DNA from: Saprospiraceae bacterium
GTDB taxonomy: Bacteria > Bacteroidota > Bacteroidia > Chitinophagales > Saprospiraceae
Direction: 5' to 3'
Length of the DNA: 38,992 nt
NCBI GenBank assembly: GCA_020631355.1
Contig: JAHDHL010000039.1
Coordinates: forward strand, 1 to 38,992
Made by a program: the position numbers and the translations under genes. Below the pieces are notes generated by a model. It worked only from the letters and a program-made list of their open reading frames with translations. It did not search any database and was not told where the DNA came from. Positions 9,301 to 17,823 of the stretch are shown piece by piece; position 1 is the stretch's first letter; each line of letters starts with the position of its first letter.

Positions 9301-11640
9301 CCGGCTGAATTACAATTCGAAATCAATGGTGCAGCACTAGGAAATACATTCACACTTTCCGATAACGTTTGTAGCTGGCAACAATTCAATGCTCTGTGGA
9401 ATTCAGGTTCCAATACGACTGCTATCATCTGTATCCTCAATCAGAACACCTCTACCGGAGGCAACGATTTTGCATTGGATGATATCGAATTCAACTCCTA
9501 TTGTACACAGGAGGATTCTGTTACAGTACATGTATCACAACCTTTGGCTACTATCACTGACACCAATGATGATTTCTGTGGTAGCAACCAAGGAAGTCTT
9601 ACCGTAGAAGGAAGTAATGGATTCGGAGAATATACTTACCAATGGGCGGCAAATGCCGGTTCACAAACCACAGCTACCGCTACGAACCTACCCGGTAACG
9701 ATGTATACTTTGTAACCGTTACCGATGCATTCGGATGTTCTACACTGACTTCTGCATTCGTTCAGGACCTAGGTTCAATCCCTGCTGATATTACAGGAGA
9801 CCTTATCATATGTCCGGGAGAAAGTACTACACTTACCGCTGGCCCAGTTGCATATGACTCCTATGCTTGGAGTGATGCCAATGGTACTACAACGTCTACA
9901 TTGACAACTTCCACTCCAGGGGATTATACCGTTTCTGTTACGAGTGGTTCATGTGTTGGTACAGCAACAGTAACTGTTGTTCAATCCACTAATCCGACAC
10001 CAACCATTTCAGGAGTGACATCGCTTTGTACCGGTGGAACGACCACATTGGATGCGGGAGCAGGTTATGCTTCCTACAATTGGACTGGAGGTAGTTCAAT
10101 GCAGACATTGGATGTATCTGTCGCAGGTGATTATACGGTTACCGTCACAAATGCTGACGGATGTGAGGGAACAGCTTCCGTAACCGTATCCATAGGTGAC
10201 TTACCATTGGTAATTACAGGAGACCTAGCATTGTGTCTTGGAGAATCCACTACCCTGTCCGCCAATACACAAGGTGTGGTAACTTGGTATGATGCCAGTG
10301 GAATGGAAATTGCCCAAGGGCCGACCCTTACCGTAACGCCATCCGCAGTGGGTACTATGGATTATACTGCTACTGCATTTGATAATGTATGTTCCAGTTC
10401 AGAGACCGTTACTGTTACTACCAGTGCTGTACCTACAGTTACAGCCAGTGCGGATGAAAATATCTGTGCTGGTGAATCAGTAGAAATTTCAGCAACAACT
10501 GATGTAGGGAATCTTTCATGGGCTCCTGCCAATGAATTTGCTGATCCTACATTGGCGACCCAGACCGTGAGTCCGAATGGTACCACTACGTATATCGTTA
10601 CAGCTGACAATAACGGATGTACCGCTACAGCGGATGTTACCGTAAATGTTGATCCAGCTCCTATTTATGGTGTTATTGATCCGATGCAAATCTGTATTGG
10701 AGAGTCCATCGCATTAGGTGTATTGAATGATGCAGGTACAACTTATTCTTGGACTTCCAATCCTACGGATGCTTCCCTGAATAATCCTAATATTGGTAAT
10801 CCAATCGTTCAACCAGATGTAACGACTACTTATACACTGACTGCTACCAACGGATTATGTTCAGAGACACAAGATGTAACTATCACAGTAGTTGACCCAA
10901 GTATAACTCCTGGTGCTACACCTACGATTTGTGCTGGAGAATCAACTTCCATTTCTGCTAGTCCTACTCCTGCAGGCGGAACAGTAACTTGGACCGATTG
11001 GCAGGGTAATGTTGTTGGTACGGGTGAGACCATTGATGTATCCCCATTTGCTTCCACTTCATATAATGCAACCTACGAGGTGAATGGATGTTTCGCTTCT
11101 ACTGTTGTTGCAGTTGATGTGGTTCCTGTTCCTACGACTGGAATATCCGCTACCGCTAATCAAATTGTAGTTGGAGAGGATGCTACCATTACTGTCACAG
11201 GTGCTCCTGCTGGTTCTACATTCACTTGGGTAGCTGACAATGATAACAATCCATCTGGTGATGATGTGGTTACAGTAGCTCCAACCATGTCCACTACTTA
11301 TATTGTTACAATCACTAGTCCTGAGGGATGTGAATACACAGAAACCATCTTCATTGAAGTATTGAGTATTGATTTTGATGTGCCTAATGCATTTACACCG
11401 AACAATGACGGAACGAATGATTCATTCTTCCCTGTTTACAGTGAAATAGCACATGATATCCTTGAATTTAAGATATTTGATCGTTGGGGAGAATTGGTTC
11501 ACGATAGTGTGAATACTCCTTGGGATGGTACTTTCAATGGAAAATCATTACCTAGTGAAATTTATGTTTACTTCGTAAGGGTAAGATTCAATGATGGTAC
11601 AGAAGAATTCAGAAAAGGCGATGTTGCCTTGATGCGATAA
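6331..11640 (+). CDS. giant T9SS type B surface protein with CUB-like, SprB-like and carbohydrate-binding-like modules
   Basis: This 1769-aa secreted protein is a paralogue of the preceding gene. Its signal peptide ends near SMAQ (residue 21). Parts in order: the shared N-terminal domain (about 22-170); a CUB-like domain (about 185-290); a region of about 230 aa (FDFCFYGGTYNEVTLGSNG onward) found in many Bacteroidota surface proteins; Ig-like repeats; a SprB-like repeat (about 755-820); a jelly-roll-like module starting LVMNGDFEAGDTGF (about 890-1055), resembling carbohydrate-binding or galactose-binding folds; a further SprB-like unit; more Ig-like repeats; and a type B sorting domain (about 1683-1769). 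The last 165 residues differ from the first giant protein at only eight positions. Sugar binding is an inference from fold resemblance. Confidence 0.9.
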   Translation: MKLRITILLFFTLLFQFSMAQTGEDCTDPIPVPYPSTQWCGIFDNVGATTDVGTVVFNPLGLNCPPQEDEVWFTFTPTAPLFDLVISVEGMSDGVNPPMSMPRITVVRGACAFALEALDCSEAAIGTGSTSLTIPANNFIPNFPYYIIVSDWSDTAASNEGAFELCLQELTEITVPPTGGTYTSCTGIIHDTGGSDGNYSDNEDYIIDICPTDAFTCLELDIVYDMEPYDGFSGDFMEITGFVPELPNTPVVLTTLSDVNTDGVTVLSTGCVSINFQSDGGINEAGFTINWSCSQDDCYSDESTNLLAVNPTITPDTICQGQCVTLNASPTPINETTDYALTQIDYNPFPFIGSTEVTVNSDDQWSPAIQLPFDFCFYGGTYNEVTLGSNGVVSFDVANYAGNFNAWAINQGIPGNNDILNSIACPFHDINPASGGGFYFSVYGNAPFRVAVFSFNNVNAFSCQTTSTQQVAIYESTNIIETYISNKTLCSTWNGGAAIHGIQNDLGNQAVVVPGRNFPDQWTASNDAWRWTPNGTAQVQMSTVWYDGENNVIGNGDNVANVCPSETDIYRAEVTYNDILCSNTAFTLADSAQVVVTTEGVFPYEISDDIIICAGESASIGGVATPGVTYNWTPSGTLDLTDPANPIATPATTTTYYMLAEDTGCSITDSVTVTVVSDPTPVISGVNQICPGASTTLDAGTGYAQYNWSTNETTQTIDVNMTGDYTVTVTLPSGCTGVNSVTVSVASDIVAQIAGTTENSCDSPNGAIDLEIVNGVPPYNFDWTGDAAGQGEDPVGLTAGLYTVTITDGAGCTASVEATVNQQDAVVATVDNDSVCIAQTVQLNATGGNGTYIWSTDNGSAVSDANIANPTANPTTTTTYYVISETNSGNLVMNGDFEAGDTGFTSNYIIGTGGTFGDLSNEGTYGIYTSPSLGHNNFASCGDHTSGSGNMLVVNGAGVPQQNVWCQTVTVEPNTDYNFSAWLTAVVAGSPAELQFEINGAALGNTFTLSDNVCSWQQFNALWNSGSNTTAIICILNQNTSTGGNDFALDDIEFNSYCTQEDSVTVHVSQPLATITDTNDDFCGSNQGSLTVEGSNGFGEYTYQWAANAGSQTTATATNLPGNDVYFVTVTDAFGCSTLTSAFVQDLGSIPADITGDLIICPGESTTLTAGPVAYDSYAWSDANGTTTSTLTTSTPGDYTVSVTSGSCVGTATVTVVQSTNPTPTISGVTSLCTGGTTTLDAGAGYASYNWTGGSSMQTLDVSVAGDYTVTVTNADGCEGTASVTVSIGDLPLVITGDLALCLGESTTLSANTQGVVTWYDASGMEIAQGPTLTVTPSAVGTMDYTATAFDNVCSSSETVTVTTSAVPTVTASADENICAGESVEISATTDVGNLSWAPANEFADPTLATQTVSPNGTTTYIVTADNNGCTATADVTVNVDPAPIYGVIDPMQICIGESIALGVLNDAGTTYSWTSNPTDASLNNPNIGNPIVQPDVTTTYTLTATNGLCSETQDVTITVVDPSITPGATPTICAGESTSISASPTPAGGTVTWTDWQGNVVGTGETIDVSPFASTSYNATYEVNGCFASTVVAVDVVPVPTTGISATANQIVVGEDATITVTGAPAGSTFTWVADNDNNPSGDDVVTVAPTMSTTYIVTITSPEGCEYTETIFIEVLSIDFDVPNAFTPNNDGTNDSFFPVYSEIAHDILEFKIFDRWGELVHDSVNTPWDGTFNGKSLPSEIYVYFVRVRFNDGTEEFRKGDVALMR

Positions 11641-11661
11641 TATTGTTAAAATATACGCTGC

Positions 11662-11697
11662 AAAGCCCCATTCTCAGATTGAGAATGGGGCTTTTGC
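11662..11697 (+). terminator. intrinsic terminator after the second giant gene
   Basis: A perfect 15-bp stem (AAAGCCCCATTCTCA, 11662-11676, with 11680-11694) and a 3-nt loop end in TTTT. The remainder of the 303-nt gap (11700-11943) holds no gene. It must contain the promoter of the third giant gene; TATCTTTC (11843-11850) is one base off the -7 consensus, but no good -33 element was seen. Confidence 0.9.
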
Positions 11698-11943
11698 TTT
11701 GTTTTTAGGCTAGGGGTTCCGCTTTATTGGAAAATATGATTTATATTTAAATTACTATTCATTCCGCCCCGATATGGATGAATAAGAGAAAACCATAGCA
11801 AGCAATCTATAGTCAGAAGAAGACTGGCAAAAAAATTGAGGTTATCTTTCATTGATAACTTAACATACATACTATGAATTGTTTTTTCCGCCTATCATAG
11901 GAAATATCAGTTCGATTAAGGAAACATAAAACAAACGAAAACT

Positions 11944-14900
11944 ATGTCTCTTTCCATGAGAAAAGGGACGAAGCAATCGCTGGTGCTTTGCTTTGTCCTA
12001 GCCTTTTGTTACACAATTACATCGGCTCAGAATTACAACAATCCCGGAGGAACCATTACAGATTGTAATGGAACTTTCCTTGATTCAGGTGGAGCAGGTT
12101 CTGATTATGGTAACAACGAGGATATTACCACCACAATCTGTCCGGATGTAGCAGGAGAATGTGTAACCGTCGATTTTACACAATTCAATGTAGAGAACAA
12201 CTTCGACTTCCTCTACATCAACCAAGGACTTACTACTGGAACAGGTTCTGCCATGAGCTATACAGGCACTAACTCACCAGGAACCGTATCATCCACGCAT
12301 CCATCAGGTTGTTTGACTTTCATTTTTACATCCGATGGTTCTGCAACTGACCCAGGTTGGACTGGTTCCATATCATGTTCACCTTGTCCCGCACCTCCAC
12401 CTTGTACTGGTACTACTCCTACATGTACGAATAATCCTCCTGACATTTGTTCTGATGCATGTGATTTAGGAGCGTTGAATATGCCATCAGGATGTCCGGG
12501 AGGTGGGTCGGTGACCAATAGTTTCTGTTTATCCAATGTAGGCGCAAACGTCGAAATTCCTTACACTTTCCTCACGAATTGTGAAGATGGTAATGATATG
12601 TCTAATCCTGCAGCGGATGTATGGTATTCATTCGTAGCAACATCCAATGAAATGGAAATTGAGATTCTAGGCCTGAATAATCCAAGTGTTGGCGTATACC
12701 AAGGAAGTGATTGTAGTACAATGATTGGTAGAGGATGTGACAATGGCATTGGCTATCTCTCGCTGATGATTGATCCGGTAACGGCAGGAGAAACCTACTA
12801 CCTGCAAATTTCTGGTGGCGACCCTACTGATGTTGGTGATTTCACCCTGAACATTACCAGTATCCAAGACTGCACGGATTGTTTATTGAGTAATAATCTC
12901 ACAGCAACACCTGCCCCAATGAATGGTACATATCTTCCAGGGCAAACCGTTGAGTTCTGTTATACCGTCAATGAATGGAACCAAACGGCACTGAACTGGA
13001 TACACGCTGTACAGCCTTTACCTGGTGCAGGATGGGATATTTCCACACTGACTCCAACCGTTACACCACCATCCTGCGATGGCTCAGGGGCTTGGCTATG
13101 GTTGAATTCCATTACTGGTTCCGTCACAGGTAACACCATAGGACCTGCTTGGGGATATGATTCCAGCCAAGGAGCTCCATTACCATTTACAGATGGTGAC
13201 CCAGGTAATAATTATGGAGATGATTGTCAAGGGCCAGGTAACACATGGACTTTCTGTTGGCAAATTACAACAGATAATTGCCCTCCTAATGATACCGGAG
13301 ATGATCTAAGTATGACCGTAGAGACATTCGGTGATTATGAAACAGGGTCTTGGACAGATGTTGGTTGCCAGAATGACCCTGTCACCATTGCATTTGCAAG
13401 TATCTCATGTTGTCCGCAACCTTTGGTTACGATAGATGCCAATCCTCCTTGTTCATCCTCTTGTACAGGTGCAGCTACCGTTACAGGACAAGGGTCTGGT
13501 CCATACAACTTCATATGGGAAGATGCCAGTGGCAATGTGATCCAAAACAACATGAACCAACCTACCAGCGACCAAGCAACCGGCCTTTGTCCGGGGACAT
13601 ATAGTATCACTGTGACGGATACCAATGATAATTGTTCCGTAGTGACAACCGCTACCATTACATCTGGTGCCTCACCTTCGGTTTCTATTTCTCCAACAAA
13701 TCCTTTGATCTGTGGCATGGGAACGGAAGATCTGACTGCAACAGGCTCTGGTGGTACAGGCATGGGATACACATATGTATGGGAATTCCCTGATGCATCC
13801 ACGTCCAATACTCCGACCATTACTGCCAATCAAAATGGAACATACACTGTAATCCTAACTGATTCGGGAGGATGTACAGCCTCGGCACAAACTACCGTAA
13901 CCATCAGCGACCCAGTGACCAGCATTACAGCTTCGAATACTACGATTGATTGTAATAATAGTAATGCCACATTGGACGCAGGTACAGGTTTCACCAGTTA
14001 TAATTGGTCAACAACGGAAAGTACCCAAGCCATCGTAGTTTCTGCTGCAGGAACATACACCGTAACAGTAACAGATGCCGCAGGATGTACAGCTACGGAT
14101 AATATTACCATTACTTCCGTTGCCATCCCTTCCGTAAGTATCAATCCTAACAATCCGTCCATCTGCAACGGTAATAGTGTAGATTTGACGGCTACGGGTA
14201 GTAGTGGTACAGGAATGGGTTATACCTATACATGGGAATTCCCTGACGCCTCTACTTCTACAGGAGCTACGGTATCTGCCAACCAGACGGGTAATTATAC
14301 CGTAACAGTAACCGACAGTGGAGGATGTACGGCCACCGCCCAAACAACAGTTACCATTAGTAATATATCTACCAATATATCTGCTTCGAATACGGTTCTC
14401 AATTGTATGATGAACAGTGCCACATTGGATGCAGGTGCAGGTTTTGATAATTATGTATGGTCTAACGGTGATGGAACACAAGTGACCACCGTTACCAATG
14501 CAGGCACCTATACAGTAACCGTAACGGATACCAATGGATGTACAGCTACGGATGATATTACCATTACGGCAGATGCCAATTCTGTTTCTGTTTGGGTAGG
14601 AGTCGATAGGAATTATTGTGCAGGACATACCGTACAGTTAGGTGCATTGGCTACAGGAGGAGATAATACTTATTCCTATAACTGGAGTAATGGCGTGAAC
14701 ACTGAAGAACAACTGGTTACTCCTGCCATGACTACGACTTATACCGTAACGGTTACAGATGGAACAGGATGTACGGCTACTGATGAATTGGTTGTCAATA
14801 TCATGAATAACAATCCTCCTGTTATTAATGATTGCCCAAGCGATATATCCGTATCTAATGATCCAGGGCAATGTGATGCAGTTGTAACATGGACAGAACC

Positions 14901-17598
14901 TACGGTTACGGATGACTGTCCTCCACCATCCATTTCCGATATGGGATATACATTCAACTATGCTGGTATGTACAATGGTCATTACTACTATATTTCAGAT
15001 ATAGAGTGGACTCCGGGCAATGTCGTTAATGGCGACCAAGTCCAGACATTTGCCACTGCCCAATCCATTGCAAATACCTATAATGGATATATCGCAACGA
15101 TTGATGACCAAGGAGAAAATGATTATATACAATCCCTAGGATTGTACTATGGTAATATGCTAATCGGGTTAACTGATGAGCAAGTCGAGGGCAATTTCGG
15201 ATGGATTGGTACCTGCTGTAATGGAGGTGGTTCCGGATTCCTGAATTGGAATGGAGGAGAACCCAATAATGCAGGAGATGAGGATTATGTAGAACTATTC
15301 GTAGGAACAGGGCTTTGGAATGATATTGATATTGATTTGTCCCAAAGATTTGTGGTCATTGAATTACCGGATGTCCCCGTAGAATTGGTTTGTGGTAATG
15401 ACAGTGGAGACGTATTCCCTGTCGGAACGACAACGGTAAGTTGTTCTGCTACGGACTGGGCTGGTAATACGGCCACTTGTTCATTCGACATCACAGTTAA
15501 TGATACAGAAGCTCCAAGTGTCAATTGCATGGATATTACATTGAGTGTGGATAGTGGACCTATAACAATTGTACCATCAGATGTCTTTGATTCTGGTAAT
15601 GACAATTGTGGAACCGTCAATCTTATCTCGGTTTCACCCAATACTTTCGATTGTTCGGATTTAGGAATGAATACGGTTACGCTGACTGTTGATGATGGGA
15701 ATGGAAATTCAAATACATGTACGGCTACGGTCACCATTACTACTTCATTGGATGTATCCATTATGCCAGCATCACCATCATTCTGTACTGGTTCAAGTGT
15801 AGATATTACAGCCACAGGCAATGGTGGTGGTGGAACTTACACCTATGAATGGACATCACCTAGTGGTAATACACTCGCAGGAGGAACAGTCATGGCCACA
15901 GAGGGAGGAATCTATGAAGTAACCGTAACCGATAATAATGGATGTACCGCAAGCCAGTCGGTTACTGTCGTCGAGCATCCACTTCCTGTAGCACCAAGTA
16001 TCATACCCTCTGCACCAGAACTGAATTGTTCTGTTATGAATATCACATTGGATGCAGGTACAGGATATGACAGCTACGAATGGTCCACTGGAGACATGAC
16101 ACAAACGACGGATATTTCTAATCCAGGGGATTATACCGTTACCGTCTCAAACGCTAATGGATGTACCATCACAAGTAATATCAATATCACCCAAGCATTG
16201 GAATTCTCTACCGATATCATCGGTGATTTAAACATATGTCAAGGAGAAAGTACCATGTTGGATGCTACCACAACTAATGCCACCTCATACATTTGGTCCA
16301 ATGGAGAAATGACTCCGATGATTGATGTGGATATGGCCGGAACCTACACAGTGACGGTTACGGATGGAATGTGCAATGGTACAGCTTCTGTTACCGTAAT
16401 CATGTCCATGAATCCGACACCTATGATTATGGGTGATGCAGTAGTTTGTGGTAATGACCTTACCACATTGGATGCAGGTAGTGGATTTGATAGTTATTCA
16501 TGGTCTGATGGCAGTAACACCTCAACCATTTCTGTTGGAGCGGGCACTTATACAGTTACCGTAACCAATGCTGATGGTTGTACAGGTACGGATGAATTCG
16601 AAGTGAATACCAATCCGGATCCGATTTATAATGTCATTGATGATATCGCTATCTGTGAGGGATATGCAATGACATTAGGTACCGTTACAGCGCAAGGAAC
16701 CACATATTCCTGGACATCCAGCCCTAATGACCCATCATTGACGAATCCGAATATCGGGACACCTAATGTATCCCCTACGGTGACTACTACCTATACCCTC
16801 ACAGCAACCAATGGTATCTGTTCTGAAACTGCGAGTGTTACAATCACCATTGAGGATGCGAATCTAATCGCAACAGGAGGTACGATATGTGAGGGAGAAT
16901 CTGCCGTACTTTCTGCCGTAGGTTCACCGGTTGGAGGAACCTATACTTGGACGGATTGGCAAGGAAACAACATCGGTATGGGTGAGAATATCCAAGTAAA
17001 CCCATTCGGAGATGCTTCTTATCTGGTTACTTATAGTGTTGGTAACTGTTCAGAAAGTATGGTTGTAGAAGTTGATGTACTTAGTAACCCGGGTATTGAT
17101 ATTTCTACCTCACAACCTAATATCGTGGTCGGAGAGAGTACGACCCTGGTCGTTGAGAATGCTCCTACTGGTTCGACATTCGTTTGGACTTCCAGCAACG
17201 GGGACCAACCTAATGGTGCGGAAAGTGTGGATGTCAATCCTACAGTCGAAACTACCTATACGGTTGAGGTCACTACCCCAGAGGGTTGTGTCTACTACGC
17301 CAGCATAACGGTTGGAGTCAGTAATCTGGACTTTGATATTCCGAACATATTCACTCCGAATGGAGATGACCTGAATGACCGATTCTACATTGTGAATGCG
17401 AATTTGAATCTCGATATCATAGAATTCAAGGTATTCGATAGATGGGGACAAGTCATTCATGACAATCCCGGTACACCTTGGGATGGAACATTCAACGGAA
17501 AGGAAATGCCATCTGACATTTATGTGTATATCTTCAGAATCCAGAATGCGGATGGGTCTGAGGAACTCATGAAAGGAGATGTTGCATTAATGAGATAA
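11944..17598 (+). CDS. giant T9SS type B surface protein with a C-type lectin domain nested in a HYR domain
   Basis: This 1884-aa secreted protein is a probable glycan-binding adhesin. Its signal peptide ends near TSAQ (residue 29); ATG 11956 is an alternative start. Parts in order: a CUB-like domain (about 38-145); a pre-peptidase-C-like domain (about 167-310); an unrecognised beta-rich region (about 312-490); SprB/Ig-like units, including two copies of a 151-aa double unit (from 13681 and 14134); a HYR domain (about 956-1190) interrupted by a C-type lectin domain (about 999-1143) that carries EPN (1106-1108) and WND (1125-1127), the Ca2+/sugar-site motifs; a second HYR-like unit; more Ig-like repeats; and a type B sorting domain (about 1799-1884, KGDVALMR end). 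It is less similar to the other two giants than they are to each other. The physiological ligand is unknown. Confidence 0.9.
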   Translation: MSLSMRKGTKQSLVLCFVLAFCYTITSAQNYNNPGGTITDCNGTFLDSGGAGSDYGNNEDITTTICPDVAGECVTVDFTQFNVENNFDFLYINQGLTTGTGSAMSYTGTNSPGTVSSTHPSGCLTFIFTSDGSATDPGWTGSISCSPCPAPPPCTGTTPTCTNNPPDICSDACDLGALNMPSGCPGGGSVTNSFCLSNVGANVEIPYTFLTNCEDGNDMSNPAADVWYSFVATSNEMEIEILGLNNPSVGVYQGSDCSTMIGRGCDNGIGYLSLMIDPVTAGETYYLQISGGDPTDVGDFTLNITSIQDCTDCLLSNNLTATPAPMNGTYLPGQTVEFCYTVNEWNQTALNWIHAVQPLPGAGWDISTLTPTVTPPSCDGSGAWLWLNSITGSVTGNTIGPAWGYDSSQGAPLPFTDGDPGNNYGDDCQGPGNTWTFCWQITTDNCPPNDTGDDLSMTVETFGDYETGSWTDVGCQNDPVTIAFASISCCPQPLVTIDANPPCSSSCTGAATVTGQGSGPYNFIWEDASGNVIQNNMNQPTSDQATGLCPGTYSITVTDTNDNCSVVTTATITSGASPSVSISPTNPLICGMGTEDLTATGSGGTGMGYTYVWEFPDASTSNTPTITANQNGTYTVILTDSGGCTASAQTTVTISDPVTSITASNTTIDCNNSNATLDAGTGFTSYNWSTTESTQAIVVSAAGTYTVTVTDAAGCTATDNITITSVAIPSVSINPNNPSICNGNSVDLTATGSSGTGMGYTYTWEFPDASTSTGATVSANQTGNYTVTVTDSGGCTATAQTTVTISNISTNISASNTVLNCMMNSATLDAGAGFDNYVWSNGDGTQVTTVTNAGTYTVTVTDTNGCTATDDITITADANSVSVWVGVDRNYCAGHTVQLGALATGGDNTYSYNWSNGVNTEEQLVTPAMTTTYTVTVTDGTGCTATDELVVNIMNNNPPVINDCPSDISVSNDPGQCDAVVTWTEPTVTDDCPPPSISDMGYTFNYAGMYNGHYYYISDIEWTPGNVVNGDQVQTFATAQSIANTYNGYIATIDDQGENDYIQSLGLYYGNMLIGLTDEQVEGNFGWIGTCCNGGGSGFLNWNGGEPNNAGDEDYVELFVGTGLWNDIDIDLSQRFVVIELPDVPVELVCGNDSGDVFPVGTTTVSCSATDWAGNTATCSFDITVNDTEAPSVNCMDITLSVDSGPITIVPSDVFDSGNDNCGTVNLISVSPNTFDCSDLGMNTVTLTVDDGNGNSNTCTATVTITTSLDVSIMPASPSFCTGSSVDITATGNGGGGTYTYEWTSPSGNTLAGGTVMATEGGIYEVTVTDNNGCTASQSVTVVEHPLPVAPSIIPSAPELNCSVMNITLDAGTGYDSYEWSTGDMTQTTDISNPGDYTVTVSNANGCTITSNINITQALEFSTDIIGDLNICQGESTMLDATTTNATSYIWSNGEMTPMIDVDMAGTYTVTVTDGMCNGTASVTVIMSMNPTPMIMGDAVVCGNDLTTLDAGSGFDSYSWSDGSNTSTISVGAGTYTVTVTNADGCTGTDEFEVNTNPDPIYNVIDDIAICEGYAMTLGTVTAQGTTYSWTSSPNDPSLTNPNIGTPNVSPTVTTTYTLTATNGICSETASVTITIEDANLIATGGTICEGESAVLSAVGSPVGGTYTWTDWQGNNIGMGENIQVNPFGDASYLVTYSVGNCSESMVVEVDVLSNPGIDISTSQPNIVVGESTTLVVENAPTGSTFVWTSSNGDQPNGAESVDVNPTVETTYTVEVTTPEGCVYYASITVGVSNLDFDIPNIFTPNGDDLNDRFYIVNANLNLDIIEFKVFDRWGQVIHDNPGTPWDGTFNGKEMPSDIYVYIFRIQNADGSEELMKGDVALMR
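13681..14586 (+). repeat. tandem duplication of a 453-bp double Ig/SprB-like unit
   Basis: Two copies begin at 13681 and 14134 (period 453 bp, 151 codons). Both encode the same order of landmarks: an ICxG start, DLTATGS, GTGMGYTY, WEFPDASTS, GGCTA, QTTVTIS, then SATLDAG or NATLDAG, and GTYTVTVTD. Many synonymous differences show that the duplication is not very recent. Confidence 0.8.
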
Positions 17599-17619
17599 TA
17601 CACCAGACCTATTAAATTG

Positions 17620-17652
17620 AACGTCTTACTCCGTCGGGGTAAGGCGTTTTTT
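17620..17652 (+). terminator. intrinsic terminator after the third giant gene
   Basis: A 13-bp stem with G-U pairs (17620-17632 with 17636-17648) and a GTC loop are followed by a run of six T. It lies 21 nt after the stop codon. Confidence 0.85.
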
Positions 17653-17731
17653 AATTCAAATTGGTGTAAAGAAGTATAATAACAGCTGAACAAAGGATGC
17701 TAATCCCCTATTCTACTTGTAGGAAAAGGGA

Positions 17732-17753
17732 ATTTAGCGTAAATTCGCTAAAT
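17732..17753. promoter_or_regulatory. inverted repeat, possible operator of the acyl-CoA dehydrogenase
   Basis: ATTTAGCG (17732-17739) and CGCTAAAT (17746-17753) form a perfect 8-bp inverted repeat with a 6-nt A/T spacer, 70 nt upstream of the start codon. No T tract follows, so it is not a terminator. The size and symmetry would suit a dimeric repressor, such as the TetR-type regulators often found with fatty-acid genes; that role is inferred. Confidence 0.4.
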
Positions 17754-17823
17754 CTTACCAAACCTAAGTTTCTAGTTTAACTGAGGATACGCATAAGCCT
17801 TATCCAAACATATACTCTTTATC

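Noticed and set aside
13681-14586. CRISPR or phase-variation repeat array
   Set aside because: Repeats are coding, 453 bp long and diverged at silent sites; there are no short identical repeats with unique spacers.
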